Origin: Aspidiotus rigidus
Taxonomy: Eukaryota; Arthropoda; Insecta; Hemiptera; Diaspididae
DNA length: 64,000 bases
Direction: 5' to 3'
Assembly: GCA_035079385.1 (NCBI GenBank)
Contig: JAVHKY010000082.1
Span: 744,001 to 808,000 of the forward strand
Numbering within the stretch: the stretch's first letter is position 1; each line of letters begins with the position of its first letter. This document shows positions 31,311-43,735 of the stretch, in pieces. A program made the translations under genes and the position numbers. Below the pieces are notes generated by a model. It was not told the DNA's origin. It saw nothing but the letters and a program-made list of their open reading frames with translations, and did no database searches.

Positions 31311-32100
31311 TCACTGAGAGGATTCGAGGTCCAGAAATGAATTTTCTAGATCTGACTGTTACTTTCGTGTTTGGACCTAACGACGACCTGATACCTACTT
31401 CCAAAATAATACATCGGAAATCATCTTACTTGGGAGTAACTATCGGTGAATACTCTCTTTATCCAGTTTCACACAAACTTACAGCCTGCAACAACAAGGG
31501 TAATCGGCTTCTGTCTGTACCTACGGACTCGGTGATCACTCAACTTTTATGCGAAAATCTAGATTATAGGATCTATTGCATCGAGAAGCAATATTAAGAC
31601 CAGCATCCCAAAAATGATTCAGCGCGAGCGTGGCAACCAACGTCATTTTGGTTATTACAGACCACCACATCCTCAAAAAAGTAGTTTGGACTACATTTTC
31701 TTGGAAAGCTGTCATATTCTATTAGTCGATTCTTTAAGAATAGTGGTTTTAATTCTATATTCTACATACACTTTACTTTCACTCTGAATAATTATTCTCT
31801 AGTGAAAGATAAACAAGAAACCTTGTAAAAGGGTGGCATCTATACGTCGTTAAATGTGGAGTTTGTGCCGCCAAATATATATAGGCCAAACGGGTAGAGA
31901 GTTGTTTGATCGATAGGAAGAACATCATGGGGCCTACACCGAACGTTTACCTCAAGACTCAGCTTTCGTCGAGAAACATGTATTGGACTGCAATCATGAC
32001 CTCCAAAAGGCTTCTATTTATCTTCTTCATACGCAACAAAAGGAAAACTGATGAATGGAATTGGAAGAATTTGAGATCCTCTCGGCGCATCAACAGGATA
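31311..32100 (+). pseudogene. Penelope-like element P5: RT thumb and GIY-YIG remnant
   Basis: 31337-31597 encodes MNFLDLTVTFVFGPNDDL, then KIIHRKSSYLGVTIG and YPVSHKLTACNNKGNRLLSV, aligning with the INFLDLSI...AHKMAAFHSLVHRL thumb of P2. After stops and frame changes, 31850-32040 gives the GIY-YIG core (CRQIYIGQTGRELFDR, EEHHGAYT, DSAFVEKHVLDCNHD). The RT palm is absent. It belongs to a lineage different from P1-P3, P6 and P7. Bounded by inverted terminal repeats on both sides. Confidence 0.78.
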
Positions 32101-32335
32101 ATGTCATTCTATTAAACAGTACAAATAATTAACTACTGCTTAATAATAACTTCTTACTTCTTCACGCGTCTTTATGCGTCTTCACCGGTCCTTCTTCCTT
32201 CCTTTCTCCTCTTTTATTACTTTTTGGTCTTACTCTGTTCGTCCATCATCAGCTTAATCAGCGCTTCACCTGATGATGGTACGCTAGATCGATCCAAAAC
32301 CGTATTATTGCGTTTTTAATAAAACTATTACGTAT
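32100..32335 (+). repeat. PLE P5 inverted terminal repeat, right
   Basis: Complement of 31066-31310: 'gtcattctattaaacagtac', 'cttcaccggtccttcttcct', 'cttcacctgatgatggtacg', then 'gcgtttttaataaaactatt'. Its identity to the left arm looks high but has several indels. Confidence 0.65.
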
Positions 32336-32790
32336 GTGTATTATGTGTACCTGACATAAATATACTGCTGTATAATGATGGGTCGTAACTACAAAGAAAG
32401 TCTCTCTTTCATTTGGTGTAGTGTGGTGTTCTTTTATTATTTTCAAATCGTGATTAACTGTTATCAATAATCGTAGTGAGGAAGGCCGAAGATGAATGAT
32501 GGCATAACGACCGTATATGGCGGCCCATATTCTTACTCGTATTTATATGATTGTGCTTATATAACGTCACTCACGATCTTCTCTAACGAGTATCTAAGAA
32601 TTTTGCAATGTACTGCATCCGTATCCGATTTGAAAGATTATTTACTAACTTTGGAATAAATTGTTTCTGTGTTTCATATATTTCCGCCGTTGAATTAATT
32701 GCGCGTGCGACGAGCAGTATGTAAGTAAAAACTATCATTCTTTTGAATATTCGTCGTATACCTACGAGTATATCCTACATTATACCTATA
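32336..32790. other. No recognised feature
   Basis: AT-rich DNA between the P5 element and a Helitron-like copy. No domain-bearing frame was found. Confidence 0.45.
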
Positions 32791-33958
32791 CTAGCGGTTG
32801 GCAGGGCGCCTCCGGCGCGCCTGACCGCCAACTGTGCGTTGAGTAGATATCTGTGTTTTGTAAATATTTGGATTTCAACGGTAAGAGCTAACTTGACAGG
32901 TAAAGGCTGTATTTCAGCAAAAAACGGACCACTTCATCAATATTTTACCGGTCGCAATGATTAACGAAATGGATGGACAGTACGTAAAAAGACTGTCATA
33001 TACCCCTGAAGCATTACACCAGTCTGTACAGAGTCATGAGACGCACTCAGTCGTTTCCTATATGAGAAACCGGATGTAATTTTCCACAATTCTTCCTCGA
33101 ACCCAGTACTTGTTCTTAGGTAGTTTCAAACTCTCATGACGATAACAGATAACTCGCAGCTTATTTCGTTAACTGCTCGTTATATTATCTTCATTAACTG
33201 TTTAATCGAGGCCAGCAGTGAACCTGTTTTATGGGGGTTTCTTTGTTTATACTTTTTCTAAATAAAGATTAAACATTGTTTCTTACTACGTTGGGAGTTT
33301 GAACTCGAAAGTCTATATTTCTCCAAGTCTATCCACCCCCTCCTATCACTATTCGAAATTTTTCCAAAGCCCACTCCCTATCTTCTATAGCTCCGGAGTG
33401 AAACTCAATATTTAAAATTTTTACGTCTCGCTTTAATCACATAATTATAGCTCGGAGGTCGAAATTTCTCCAAATCCCACGTTTTTCCTAGGCGGCCAGC
33501 TCTCGTCATTTTTCTTCAGTTCACCCCTTCCCCTCCATTAAATAGGTTCCATGTTGAAAATCAGCCATACTATTAACGCATTACATCAGTCTGCATGGAC
33601 GCATGAGACGCACACAGTCGTTTTTTTGTATGAGAAACAGATGTACTTTTCACATTTCTCTCTTAAACCCAGTACCTTTTTTTAGGAGGTTTCAAAGTCT
33701 GACGACGATATTCACCTGATGTATAGTTACTCGTATTACAAAAGAGGAGGAAATTTTCAAGAAATTATTTTACATAAATGTCTCCTTTTAAAATTGAAAA
33801 TTGGATTCATTGCAAAGGAAACTACTCTCTGTGTGAACACAATGATGTTGAATACGCATCAGTCAAAATACCAATAGTTCCCAAATTTCCTCCTGTAAAT
33901 CTGAAATTAGGCTCATTTGAAAGGGGGGCTACAATTTTTGTTCTCTTCCCGTATTTAT
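32791..33958 (-). mobile_element. Helitron-like copy H2, rearranged
   Basis: It begins CTAGCGGTTGGCAGGGCGCC at 32791, the hairpin end seen in H1, and follows H1 closely to about 33160. About 400 bp of R2-type DNA (33215-33560) then intrudes. After it, the sequence resumes with a second copy of a segment already present: 'gcattacaccagtctgtaca' at 33013 and 'gcattacatcagtctgcatg' at 33579. The 5' TC end is lost, and similarity stops near 33958. Confidence 0.5.
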
Positions 33959-34189
33959 TTTAAGCACAAATATCGTTCATCCTCGTTCATCAAACCCCAC
34001 TAAAAGTTCCATTACCTGCTACCTGCATGTACGTGCATCAACACTCCTACACAGATGCAAAATCTTCGTTCATTGAACCCTAACGCATACAGCAGGTAGA
34101 ATCAATGCGGTTTCTCAATTTATGGCCAGATATACCAGACGAAGTCATACTCAAGCGAGTAATACAAACGGAGTAATTTACAATAGCCA

Positions 34190-34785
34190 CAGAAATTTAA
34201 CGACGCCGGAGCGCTTTCGATTAAACAATCATTGTCAACGGGGACTGGAAAGCGACTGAACCAACTCCGGCTGTAAACTAGAAACATACGAGGAAATCAG
34301 GATTGAACCAGCGAGTCATCACGACGTGACGAATCATACTCGTAAACTAGTTCAATCAACCCCTCATCAGAGGTATGTACCTGTTGAGCACATTAAGGTC
34401 GTCGTTATTTAAATGACGGATTATTTCGATGTTTTCTAACGCTTTCCGCTTCGAATACGCGTTTTCTCTATAGAGGAGGACCTCGGACCCCTCTTTAATG
34501 CTATGGCCGCTAGTGATTAGATGGTCCGCAAACGCCGATTCACCTATACATATTCCTCTTTTCCCACGCCTTCCTATGTTCAGCGATTCTAATTTTCAAC
34601 TGACGGCCTGTCTCGCCGATGTAAATTCCGTTACAATCCTTACACTCAACTTTATACACACCACTCTTCTCGGCCAGTTGGATGGGGTCTTTTAGCCTAA
34701 CCAATAAACTTTTTATGGTATTGGGGTTGTAATACACAGGCCGAAATCCGAAGGTGTAAGGATTGTAACGGAATTTATAATTTCA
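34190..34785 (-). pseudogene. Penelope-like element fragment P6 with inverted 5' end
   Basis: The minus-strand frame 34737-34540 encodes SLLVRLKDPIQLAEKSGVYK, CKDCNGIYIGETGRQLKIRI and AEHRKAWEKRN (GIY-YIG). A frameshift follows, then the rest of the domain and the C-terminal tail (ENIEIIRHLNNDD, VLNRYIP) to ~34360 and a 3' region with 'caatgattgtttaatcgaaa'. At the 5' side, 34755-34780 is an inverted copy of 34625-34648 from inside the element. The RT is missing. Close relative of P1 and P7. Confidence 0.82.
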
Positions 34786-36304
34786 TGAACGATAGCGTAT
34801 AAGACTCGCTCTCTACCTTTCCATCATTTCCTTACTACTTGTTTGAATAATATGATAGCTGGGTCGATCTGATAGCCTTTTTGCGCGTTTCAATTTACGT
34901 CGCTTTGACGTGATTTTGTAGAAACTCATAATAATGCTTTGACACGGGGAGAAAAAAAAAAGAGGTAACCCAAGAAATAACAAACGTGAAAAAAGTTCTA
35001 CGTTGGAATGAGCCCGGAAAAGTTGAAGCGTGCACAAATAAATTCAGAAAAGCGCGCAAATGATTGATTGGGAGTTTGATAGAAAAAAGGCGCCATAATG
35101 ATAAGCTAGAAAAACGCGCGAATAACTCGGAGGCGCCCAGAAAATAAATTTTCGTATAATGTAAATAGATTGAAAAATTGTAAGCGCATATATGATGGTA
35201 TCTTACGTGCCGGTCACGCTTAAGATTATGATAATAATCTATGAAATGCGCTAATGAGAAGTTTTGGTATCCCTTCTCCCACGGCCATCTTTTCCCTCTT
35301 TCTCGCTCGTGGGAAACGTGGGAGCAATGAGCACCGTAAGGAACCGGGGCGGGTGAAATCAAGAAAATCGTCCCGAACGCGCCCGCCAGCATAAAAATTA
35401 AAATTCTGCAATTCTGCATACTGCATATTATGTTGTGTTTGTGTGAGAGTGTCTGTATAGTTCGACGCGACGTCTTTAGGCCTAGCTACGTATACTTTGC
35501 AGAAACCAGCAACTGGTTTTGCTTGTGAGAGCCCGCCGAAAAGGAGACGCGCAATACTGCATGTACACGGTGCGGTATACCTATAATACGTATACGAGGA
35601 TGCAGTCTGCAGTAAGTAGTTCGTATGCATCGTTTCATTATACTTACCTATGCATATATTGAAAGACAAGAAATACAATTCTGTGTACGTGTACGTACGA
35701 GTATAATATTATGTGCGAGTGTAGTCATAGTAGGAAACAGCGATAGGCAATGCGCAATGACGTAAATCATTGTATGCACGGGAGGTCGTCGCTTGGTCAC
35801 CGATGATGTCGATGTCGCTCGAAAATTCGCGATCACGATACGTTTCTTCTTGGACATCGTGTGTCAGCGACTAAAGCAGTTTACTAGTTTGGACAGGACC
35901 ACACAGAGCTTCAACCTCATCAATAAATAATGAAGATTATCGACGTTAGGTGCCCGCTTTGGATTACACGTTTACCGGTTACACTTAATAGGATATTTAG
36001 GAAAACGGAATGAAGAAAAGAGGGAAGGGTATATGAAAATGATAATGAGAGGGCAATTAGAACAGAGCGTTTCAGGATTCGAAGGTGTATAATTTTCTAG
36101 TGGTCAAATTGAGAATATTGCAGTACTTATTGTACATCACACATGTATTGTAGACGTAAAATATTATTCGTATACTGCATGTATACGGCTTGCACTCAAT
36201 GCAAGGTACTTTGTAACATAAAGCTTTATAATGATGGCGATTTTAGACATAATTGGGTTTGTATAGAGTAATGACACAGTCATTATAAGTACAAACAGGA
36301 GCTG

Positions 36305-36385
36305 TACTTATAATAATAATAATAATAAGAATGATAATAATGATAATAATAATAATAATTATAATAATAATAATAATAATAATAG
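36305..36385 (+). repeat. (AAT)n microsatellite, imperfect
   Basis: AAT/ATA triplet runs with a few interruptions. Confidence 0.85.
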
Positions 36386-37235
36386 ATAGTAATTAGTAAA
36401 GAAATGATATATTTCTGTTAAAAGTGAATTCAGAAGAATGTAAGTATGCAACGTTATATTGCGTATCCATTTTGATTTTACATTTCCAGCCTCAGTGATA
36501 TTCTTTTTCATTTTCACTATTGCATGAATCATCAGATGATCATCTTCATACTCGTACATCGAAAATCGCGGTATCCAGTTTCTTTTTTTCGCTCCTTTGG
36601 CTCTTCTTTCTTCCCAAATGACTCAGATTTCGGTATCGTGTATAGAAACAGGCAAGTTTTCTGCGTATGTTGATAATGTGCTTGAGCGGCGAAAAGGTAC
36701 AGAAAAAAATGAATAAAATAATGAAAACGCTAATCGTTAACGAGATTGGTACGTACACAACATAAATAATACAAGCTAAGTGTTGATTTACGAGCGAACT
36801 TTTTTATATGACGAGAAAATGTGTACTTAACGTCTTATAAAATACTGATCGCCTATACCTGTAGTACATCTTTGTGTTATACGTGTCTAAATGTATGAGA
36901 ATTGTTCGATCTACTACTCGCGAAGATAGTGCTAGTGCATAGTGTACACGTATACATCCTTCCGTTTCGTAGTCATTTTGATGAAATTGAAAATTTATGT
37001 ATATAGAGAAGTTTGTGGAGCATGAGCGAGGGCGAGGAAGGGCGAATGAGTGCAGAAAGAAAAAGAAGAAGATGAAAATAGTGAGGAGCACTTACTCGTA
37101 TTTGTATATCTACTCTACGCGGCTATTTCCTTCCGTTGTTGTGTCGTGAACAGTTTGGAAAATGCGACAAAAAGGTTTTCTATCTATTAACCAATTTATA
37201 ATACGTATGCGAAGCGAGGAATGACCAGGAAATGA

Positions 37236-37237
<2 letters not shown>

Positions 37238-37272
<35 letters not shown>
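37238..37272 (+). repeat. (CT)n microsatellite
   Basis: Short CT run of ~34 bp in otherwise unique DNA. Confidence 0.9.
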
Positions 37273-37275
<3 letters not shown>

Positions 37276-37927
37276 ATGAAGTTCGCACTATTTCATCGCA
37301 CAAAATATATTTTTTTTAAATATTCGTACATATATTATGTAAAAACGCACCTGCCTTTCATCACACTCCCGTTACTATGTATATGTATGTGTGTATAGTG
37401 AAAAATACCGTTCTGAGATATTACGGCTCGCTGCTGTACTGTGTGCAAAATACAGGCATAATTAAGTACCGATACTTCATTACAGCGTTTTCTTATACTG
37501 TATCTATACGATATAAATACATAAGCGCATCCTCCCGCCCACACACACATTAAATACTAATAAGCGTTCGCGCGAAAACAGAGAAAAACTCTTGCACGCA
37601 CAGTAGAATACATCCTATATAATTTTAAAATAATATTACAGCCTACCTTGCAGTACATTTTACAGTACGAGTATTACGTTCTGTATAGAGTCCAGTGCAG
37701 TGCAATGCATGCTTTTTACAACGAGTTCTCGCAATATTTCGTCTTCGTTTTGGCTATGCTGTATCATAATTTCTCGCCATCGCAAAAGTTACCTACTTCA
37801 GTGAATACTGTCTGTAAAGAGTTGCACGAATTAAAATACAGTCTCTTTCAATTTTTTTTTTTCTTAATTGCTGTGTAGTTAGGTAACCTCGCCTAGATTG
37901 CTTTCTTATACTGCCGAAAAAACTTGA

Positions 37928-38290
37928 AAGCGTATCCGACGGAAACAATGTACCCACGAGTTGGGGCAGATTCCGGATGCATTGCAACGAATATTAGCGA
38001 ACGAGAGGTTCCTGCTATTCGATTCTCTTCCCGATGGTGTAGACAGTGAAGACGACGACGAAGAACAGGCACGGAATACAAATCGAGTGTTGGTTTTCGT
38101 CTCACAACGTAACATAGAATTATTATGCGAAATTAATATATGGCTCGTCGACGCATGCGGTTTTCAGGTAAAAGTTCGTCAGGTATTATGCAGTCAGGGC
38201 GAAATTTTTCAGGTTCATATTATTCAGGCATTTGACTGTCAGGGATTTCTAATTCAGGCAAACGGTTTTCAGGTTGTTGTATTCAGGTAA
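37928..38290 (+). other. Open frame without Met start, ending in a 5-residue periodic repeat
   Basis: Open from a stop at 37925-37927 to 38290. There is no ATG, so if coding it would be an internal exon. The first ~65 residues (QIPDALQRILANERFLLFDS, an acidic run DSEDDDEEQ) look protein-like but match no family that I know. From 38161 the frame enters the 15-bp array, which makes Gln recur every fifth residue (x-x-Gln-Val/Gly/Ala-x, eight times). A chance frame through non-coding DNA is at least as likely. Confidence 0.2.
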
Positions 38291-38300
38291 ATGTCAGGGA
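38161..38300 (+). repeat. Strict 15-bp minisatellite with TCAGG core
   Basis: TCAGG starts at 38164, 38179, 38194, 38209, 38224, 38239, 38254 and 38269, exactly 15 bp apart eight times, then at 38283 and 38294. The preceding base is usually T and the remaining ~9 bases vary freely. The right end 'cagggaacccgtattacgta' read on the other strand loosely resembles the terminus of the other phased arrays. Confidence 0.8.
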
Positions 38301-39205
38301 ACCCGTATTACGTATAAGTTAGTATATTTGCATACCTTCTTCTTGTGCAGGCGGATGCGCCGGTATAGAAAGTATTAGTGTTTGAAATGCATGCTATGCG
38401 CCAGAATATTGGTAGAACAGGTACAAGAGTGACATGGCATCAACGAAATTATTTATACATATGTCTACGTACCTATATTACCTGCACATGAAGTAGGTAT
38501 ACAAATATACTGACTTATACTATCTGTATAATATACATATGAAATGAAATTTTTCTAACGAAGACCATAATTAATATATTATATCTACTTCAGCGGTGCA
38601 GTGCAGTGTCATAATGTCTCTTTGCGTATAAAACTAACTCTTCATCATCCCAATTGAACTGAAGAACAGCAGTTTCGCATCGTAACATGCAGCTAGAGTA
38701 TCTCGCCGCGCCGCTCTTATGAGCAGGTGTACTTTGACCTAACATACAGTATATATCTTATGAAGCCTTCAGTATATTGAATGTGAGGCCTAGTTTAACC
38801 CAGTATTATGTATTTTAGGCGACCTGGTATAATAATGTTGGTTAGTATAATATGTATATCTAAGGATACATCTCACGCGTAGGTAATGCATGTTCTCCGC
38901 CAGGATTGTGATAAAGATTATGTAATTATTGCATATTTTGTTAATACATACGTAGAAGATATGAGGAAAACAATCAAAAAGCGGAATGAGATGCTCGAAG
39001 AAATTTTTTCGAAAGTAAACATGGGTGAAAGCGTTACGAAAATTTCTTATACGAGAAAGAGAGAAGAGAGGTATGAAATGGGCTTCCTTCGAGACAAGGT
39101 GGTATGGAGAGTTATGAAGAAAGAGAGTGAGACGCGTACGATAGGCGAGGAATGGTCAAGTAGACAGGCAGCTAATGAGAGAAAACGAGGCAAGAAATAA
39201 AATGA
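38301..39205. other. No gene recognised
   Basis: Contains a 104-codon ATG frame at 38886-39200, rich in Lys, Arg and Glu. It ends where the PLE P7 fragment begins. It has no known domain or visible context, and I do not call it a gene. Confidence 0.35.
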
Positions 39206-40580
39206 AATGTAATTACTTGGATTTGATGATCTCTGATAGAGACGGCGCGGCGTCCATGAATTCGCCATCTACAGGAATGATACTATGACCGATATTACTG
39301 TCCACGGCAAATCTTTTTGCTCTGTCGCTCGCAAATTTGCTGCTTTCAACAGCTTAATCCCTCGGCTGACCAGCATCCCGTTGAGTCGGTCCGCCTTCCA
39401 CAAGGAGCTGTACTCGGAAACGCCTAGATTCCACTATCTCCCTCCCTCGCAATCCGACCCTAGTATGGTGTATACGGGGTTTTCGAGACGAGAATAGGTC
39501 GCTGGCCGCGACTAGCAAACGCCAGAAAAAGAGCGCGATACGAACACCGAAGTCGTTGTCGAGTCGAATTGTCAACGAAGTAACATCAGCAGAATAAAGT
39601 AAACATCGACGATCGCGAATAATGAGATCATACGTAACATATGCAACGAGGCGTTGGCCAGGGCCTATTATCGAGTTATATAAGGGATACCACCGGGGCA
39701 GTCGAAGTCAATCGAAGAGAAGAAACCTAAAAATTAACGTAATTTCCGCGTCTCTTTGTAATCGTCATACCGTTTAGATTAATCGCGTGTCTTGTTCGTT
39801 TTATAATAATAAAGCTAGTCAGAAAAAGCCTAATAGTTCGTCATCTTGAGGGCAGGTTCTTTCATCGAAGTTATCTCGACCGGGACCGCTGGTCAGCATC
39901 ATACCTAGATAGTAGAAAGCGTTGGATAAGGCTCCCGTTCTTGGGGAAGTTCTCTCCACTATTGGGTCGTGTCCTCCGCCCTTTTGGTTTTCGGCCTGCG
40001 TATTCCAATCTTAATTCTGTAAAAAGCTTATTTGTCAAGTTGAAAGGCCCTATTCAATTGGTCGGGAGGAGTGGTGTTCACAAGGTGGAGGTTAATTATT
40101 GTAAAGAAGTTTACATCTGCGAGACTGGCTATCAACTATAAATTAGAATTGTTGAACATAGGAAGGCGTGCGAAAGAAGAATTTAGGTGAATCAGCTTTT
40201 GCGGACCATCTACTTGCATGCGGCCGTAGTATAAAATAATAGGGGTCCGAGGTCCTCTTCCATAGAGAAAATTTGTATTTTAAACGCATCGCGTTAGAAC
40301 ACATCGACGTTATCTGTCATTTGAATAGCAACAACGTTAAGGTGCTTAACAGACCTGTACATACCTGCTGAGAAGTTGATTGAACTAGTTTATTGGTATG
40401 ATTCACGTCAATAGTTCAGTCCTGATTTCCTCGTATATTCTTGTTTCCAGCCGTAGTTGGTTTAGTTGCTTTCATGTCTTCATGTCTCTGTTGACAATGG
40501 TTGTTTTACCGAAAGCGCTACGGTATTTTTCAATATTTCTGTGGTTACACGTAGTAAATTACTCTTCGTCTTACTCCTCT
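39206..40580 (+). pseudogene. Penelope-like element P7, interrupted by an LTR-like insertion
   Basis: 39206-39460 encodes the RT thumb (NYLDLMIS in one frame, then IYRNDTMTDITVHGKS and ARKFAAFNSLIPRL in another). It breaks at 39463. After a 440-bp insertion it resumes at 39904 with FGFRPAYSNLNSVKSLFVKL, the GIY-YIG core (SGVHKVEVNYCKEVYICETG) and the C-terminal tail (IALEHIDVICHLN), with stops and frameshifts. The normal GIY core is changed (GVHK, YICETG). The 3' region to ~40580 has 'acaatggttgttttaccgaa', as in P2 and P6. The RT palm is missing. Confidence 0.8.
39464..39903 (+). mobile_element. Solo-LTR-like insertion inside P7
   Basis: 440 bp bounded by CCTAG direct repeats (39459-39463 and 39904-39908), which split PLE coding DNA. 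The ends are TATGGTG...CATCATA, inverted with one mismatch. It has a TATA-like box (GTTATATAAGGG, ~39684) and, 120 bp later, AATAAAG (~39806) near the 3' end. This is the architecture of a retrotransposon LTR with a 5-bp target duplication. The ends are not the usual TG...CA, so a different short element is possible. Confidence 0.55.
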
Positions 40581-41945
<1,365 letters not shown>

Positions 41946-41946
41946 T

Positions 41947-42670
41947 ATGAATAACACTACTGAACAGCATTTCATGAACATGAACTATCTAAGAAGTTTC
42001 TAGAAGTACTTTTCACGCTGAACACTATGTCGTTTACCGTTTTTCGCTATCACATTGGAGTCTTGAGTAATTCGCATTTGAAAATTCAAAAATCGCTGAA
42101 AATTGTACACTTTCAAAATGCAATACCACAGTAAATACAGAATACTGAGGTATGTTGAACCACATAAAAATGTAGTTTGAACCTTGCTCTGTAACATATT
42201 TTTACGATTTAGAATAATCGCACAATTCTTCTAGCAGATATGAACGATATTGTACAAGACTATTTTCAGCTTTGAACGCGGGCCAATGTACGTCCTCGCG
42301 TCGCGACGCAGAATCGCGTGTTTCCCCGCATTTGAATCTGAAAATAATCTTGTACAATATCGTTCATGACTGCTCGAAGAATTGTGCGATTATTCTTGAT
42401 CTTAAATACCTACGTTATAGAGTAAGGTTCAAACTACATTTTTGTGTTGTAGAACATATCGCATTATTCTGTTTCTGATAATAATTGTGGTATCGTGTTA
42501 TAGAAGTACAGTTTTTGGCGATTTTTCGATTTTCAAACGCGAATTATTCGGAACTGCGATGTAATAGCGAAAAACGGTCAACGACAAAGTGGTCAACGTG
42601 AAAAATACTTCTAGTAACTCCTTCGATAGTTCATGTTCATTCAAAAAATTTGAAATTTGTTTAGTAGTGT
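41947..42670. repeat. Large inverted repeat (hairpin), ~330-bp arms
   Basis: Arms 41947-42280 and ~42300-42670 are imperfect complements over their length. Examples are 'aacatgaactatctaagaag' with 'cttcgatagttcatgttcat', and 'gaacgatattgtacaagact' with 'cttgtacaatatcgttcatg'. Only ~20-40 bp separates them, around a CG-rich centre (CGTCGCGACG near 42298). The transcript would fold into a long hairpin. No protein was recognised. Confidence 0.75.
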
Positions 42671-42699
42671 AATATTCAGAACAGTAGTAGAAATATAGA

Positions 42700-43735
42700 T
42701 TTTTATATATCGCAGAAACAACTGTTATAGCCCCGTAGCAAGGTGGAGAGGGTTAGATCAGTTCTAGTCTAAATTTGTTTCCCTGTTGGATTATGAATAC
42801 CTTCACCCCAGCTGATGTGACGTCACGGTGATGGACTTTATAAACTTGAGTTTTGTGGTTCATTCTACAAATATCTGGTTACATTGGCGATTGGTTTTAT
42901 TTATTATTTATTTTAACAGGAAACTTGTTCTATGGGGTATTTTTTTGAAAATTTTGCCGTGCACCGTTCAACAAAAAACTTGGAAAAATTTCGAATCTCG
43001 GGCTATATATGATAGACCATATGACTCATAAAACAGAGGTTCCCTGCGTTCCTCGTTTAACTTTGATAAGGAAGCCGTCGTTTTTCGAGACTTAGATAAG
43101 TTATAGTCTCATATCCTAAGATGGGCACCAACAATTTTTTCGACGATTAATAATTGATAGTAATTCTTCAGCGCGTTTACAATTGAGTTAATACGATTCT
43201 GTAGATTACGGTTAATCATATTGGGAGTAATCGAGTTATCAATTTGCAAAGGTCGCAGAAATAACTGTAATAGTCCTGTAGCAAATGTGGACAGGGGGAG
43301 AGGGAGTGAATTTTTTGGAGACATTTCGTAGGTTTCGGATGACTCCTAGCCTAAATTAAAACAAAATTCAGGTTTTCTTATTGGATTATAGGTATTTTTA
43401 CTCTGTTATCAATTGATGTGGCGCGGTGTCATAGTGATAGAATTTATAAACTGAGTTTTATTGTTCATTCTACAAATATGTGGCTTGATTGACAGGTCAT
43501 TGGTATTTAATCTAAAGAGAAGAAGTGACTCTCTCAATGATATTTGCATTGTGAGAAGAAAAGTCGTGTACTACTCACGCGACTGCGTGAGTTTTTTAAT
43601 AATTGATATTGGTTCATGTAGTTGATTTGAGGGGTGTCTCAGGAGAGGGGAACACTATTTTCAATTTGGAGTGGCTTCTTTGAGTAAGATTTGAGGTTAG
43701 ACTAACTAGTGAATCTGGCTCGTATGCGATTTATT
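42700..43735 (+). repeat. R4 and R2 repeat blocks
   Basis: Order: R4 piece (42700-42890), R2 with one minisatellite unit (42915-43090), R4 (43100-43480), then the hairpin blocks ('gaagtgactctctcaatga', 'acgcgactgcgtgag') to ~43600. This is the same order of blocks as at 7318-8115 plus 14060-14160, so it is a composite dispersed unit. Confidence 0.5.

Larger units (their letters stand above)
34786..38160. other. Unique-looking DNA without a recognised gene
   Basis: No transposon domain or dispersed repeat was recognised in these 3.4 kb, which makes it the best candidate host segment. Frames up to 174 codons on the minus strand (34895-35419, 35226-35678) overlap each other and show no domain. 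It contains (AAT)n at ~36305-36385 and (CT)n at 37238-37272. Regulatory DNA, introns or untranslated exons are possible, but none is demonstrable. Confidence 0.4.

Noticed and set aside
35226..35678. 150-codon and 174-codon minus-strand frames (34895-35678)
   Set aside because: They overlap in different frames, have no domain, show Cys/Phe/Tyr-rich composition typical of AT-rich non-coding DNA, and lack supporting context.
38161..38300. Interstitial telomere repeat (TCAGG type)
   Set aside because: TCAGG telomeres are contiguous pentamers. Here each pentamer is separated by ten variable bases.
38886..39200. 104-codon Lys/Glu-rich ATG frame as a gene
   Set aside because: No domain, promoter or homologue is evident, and it ends at a PLE truncation point.
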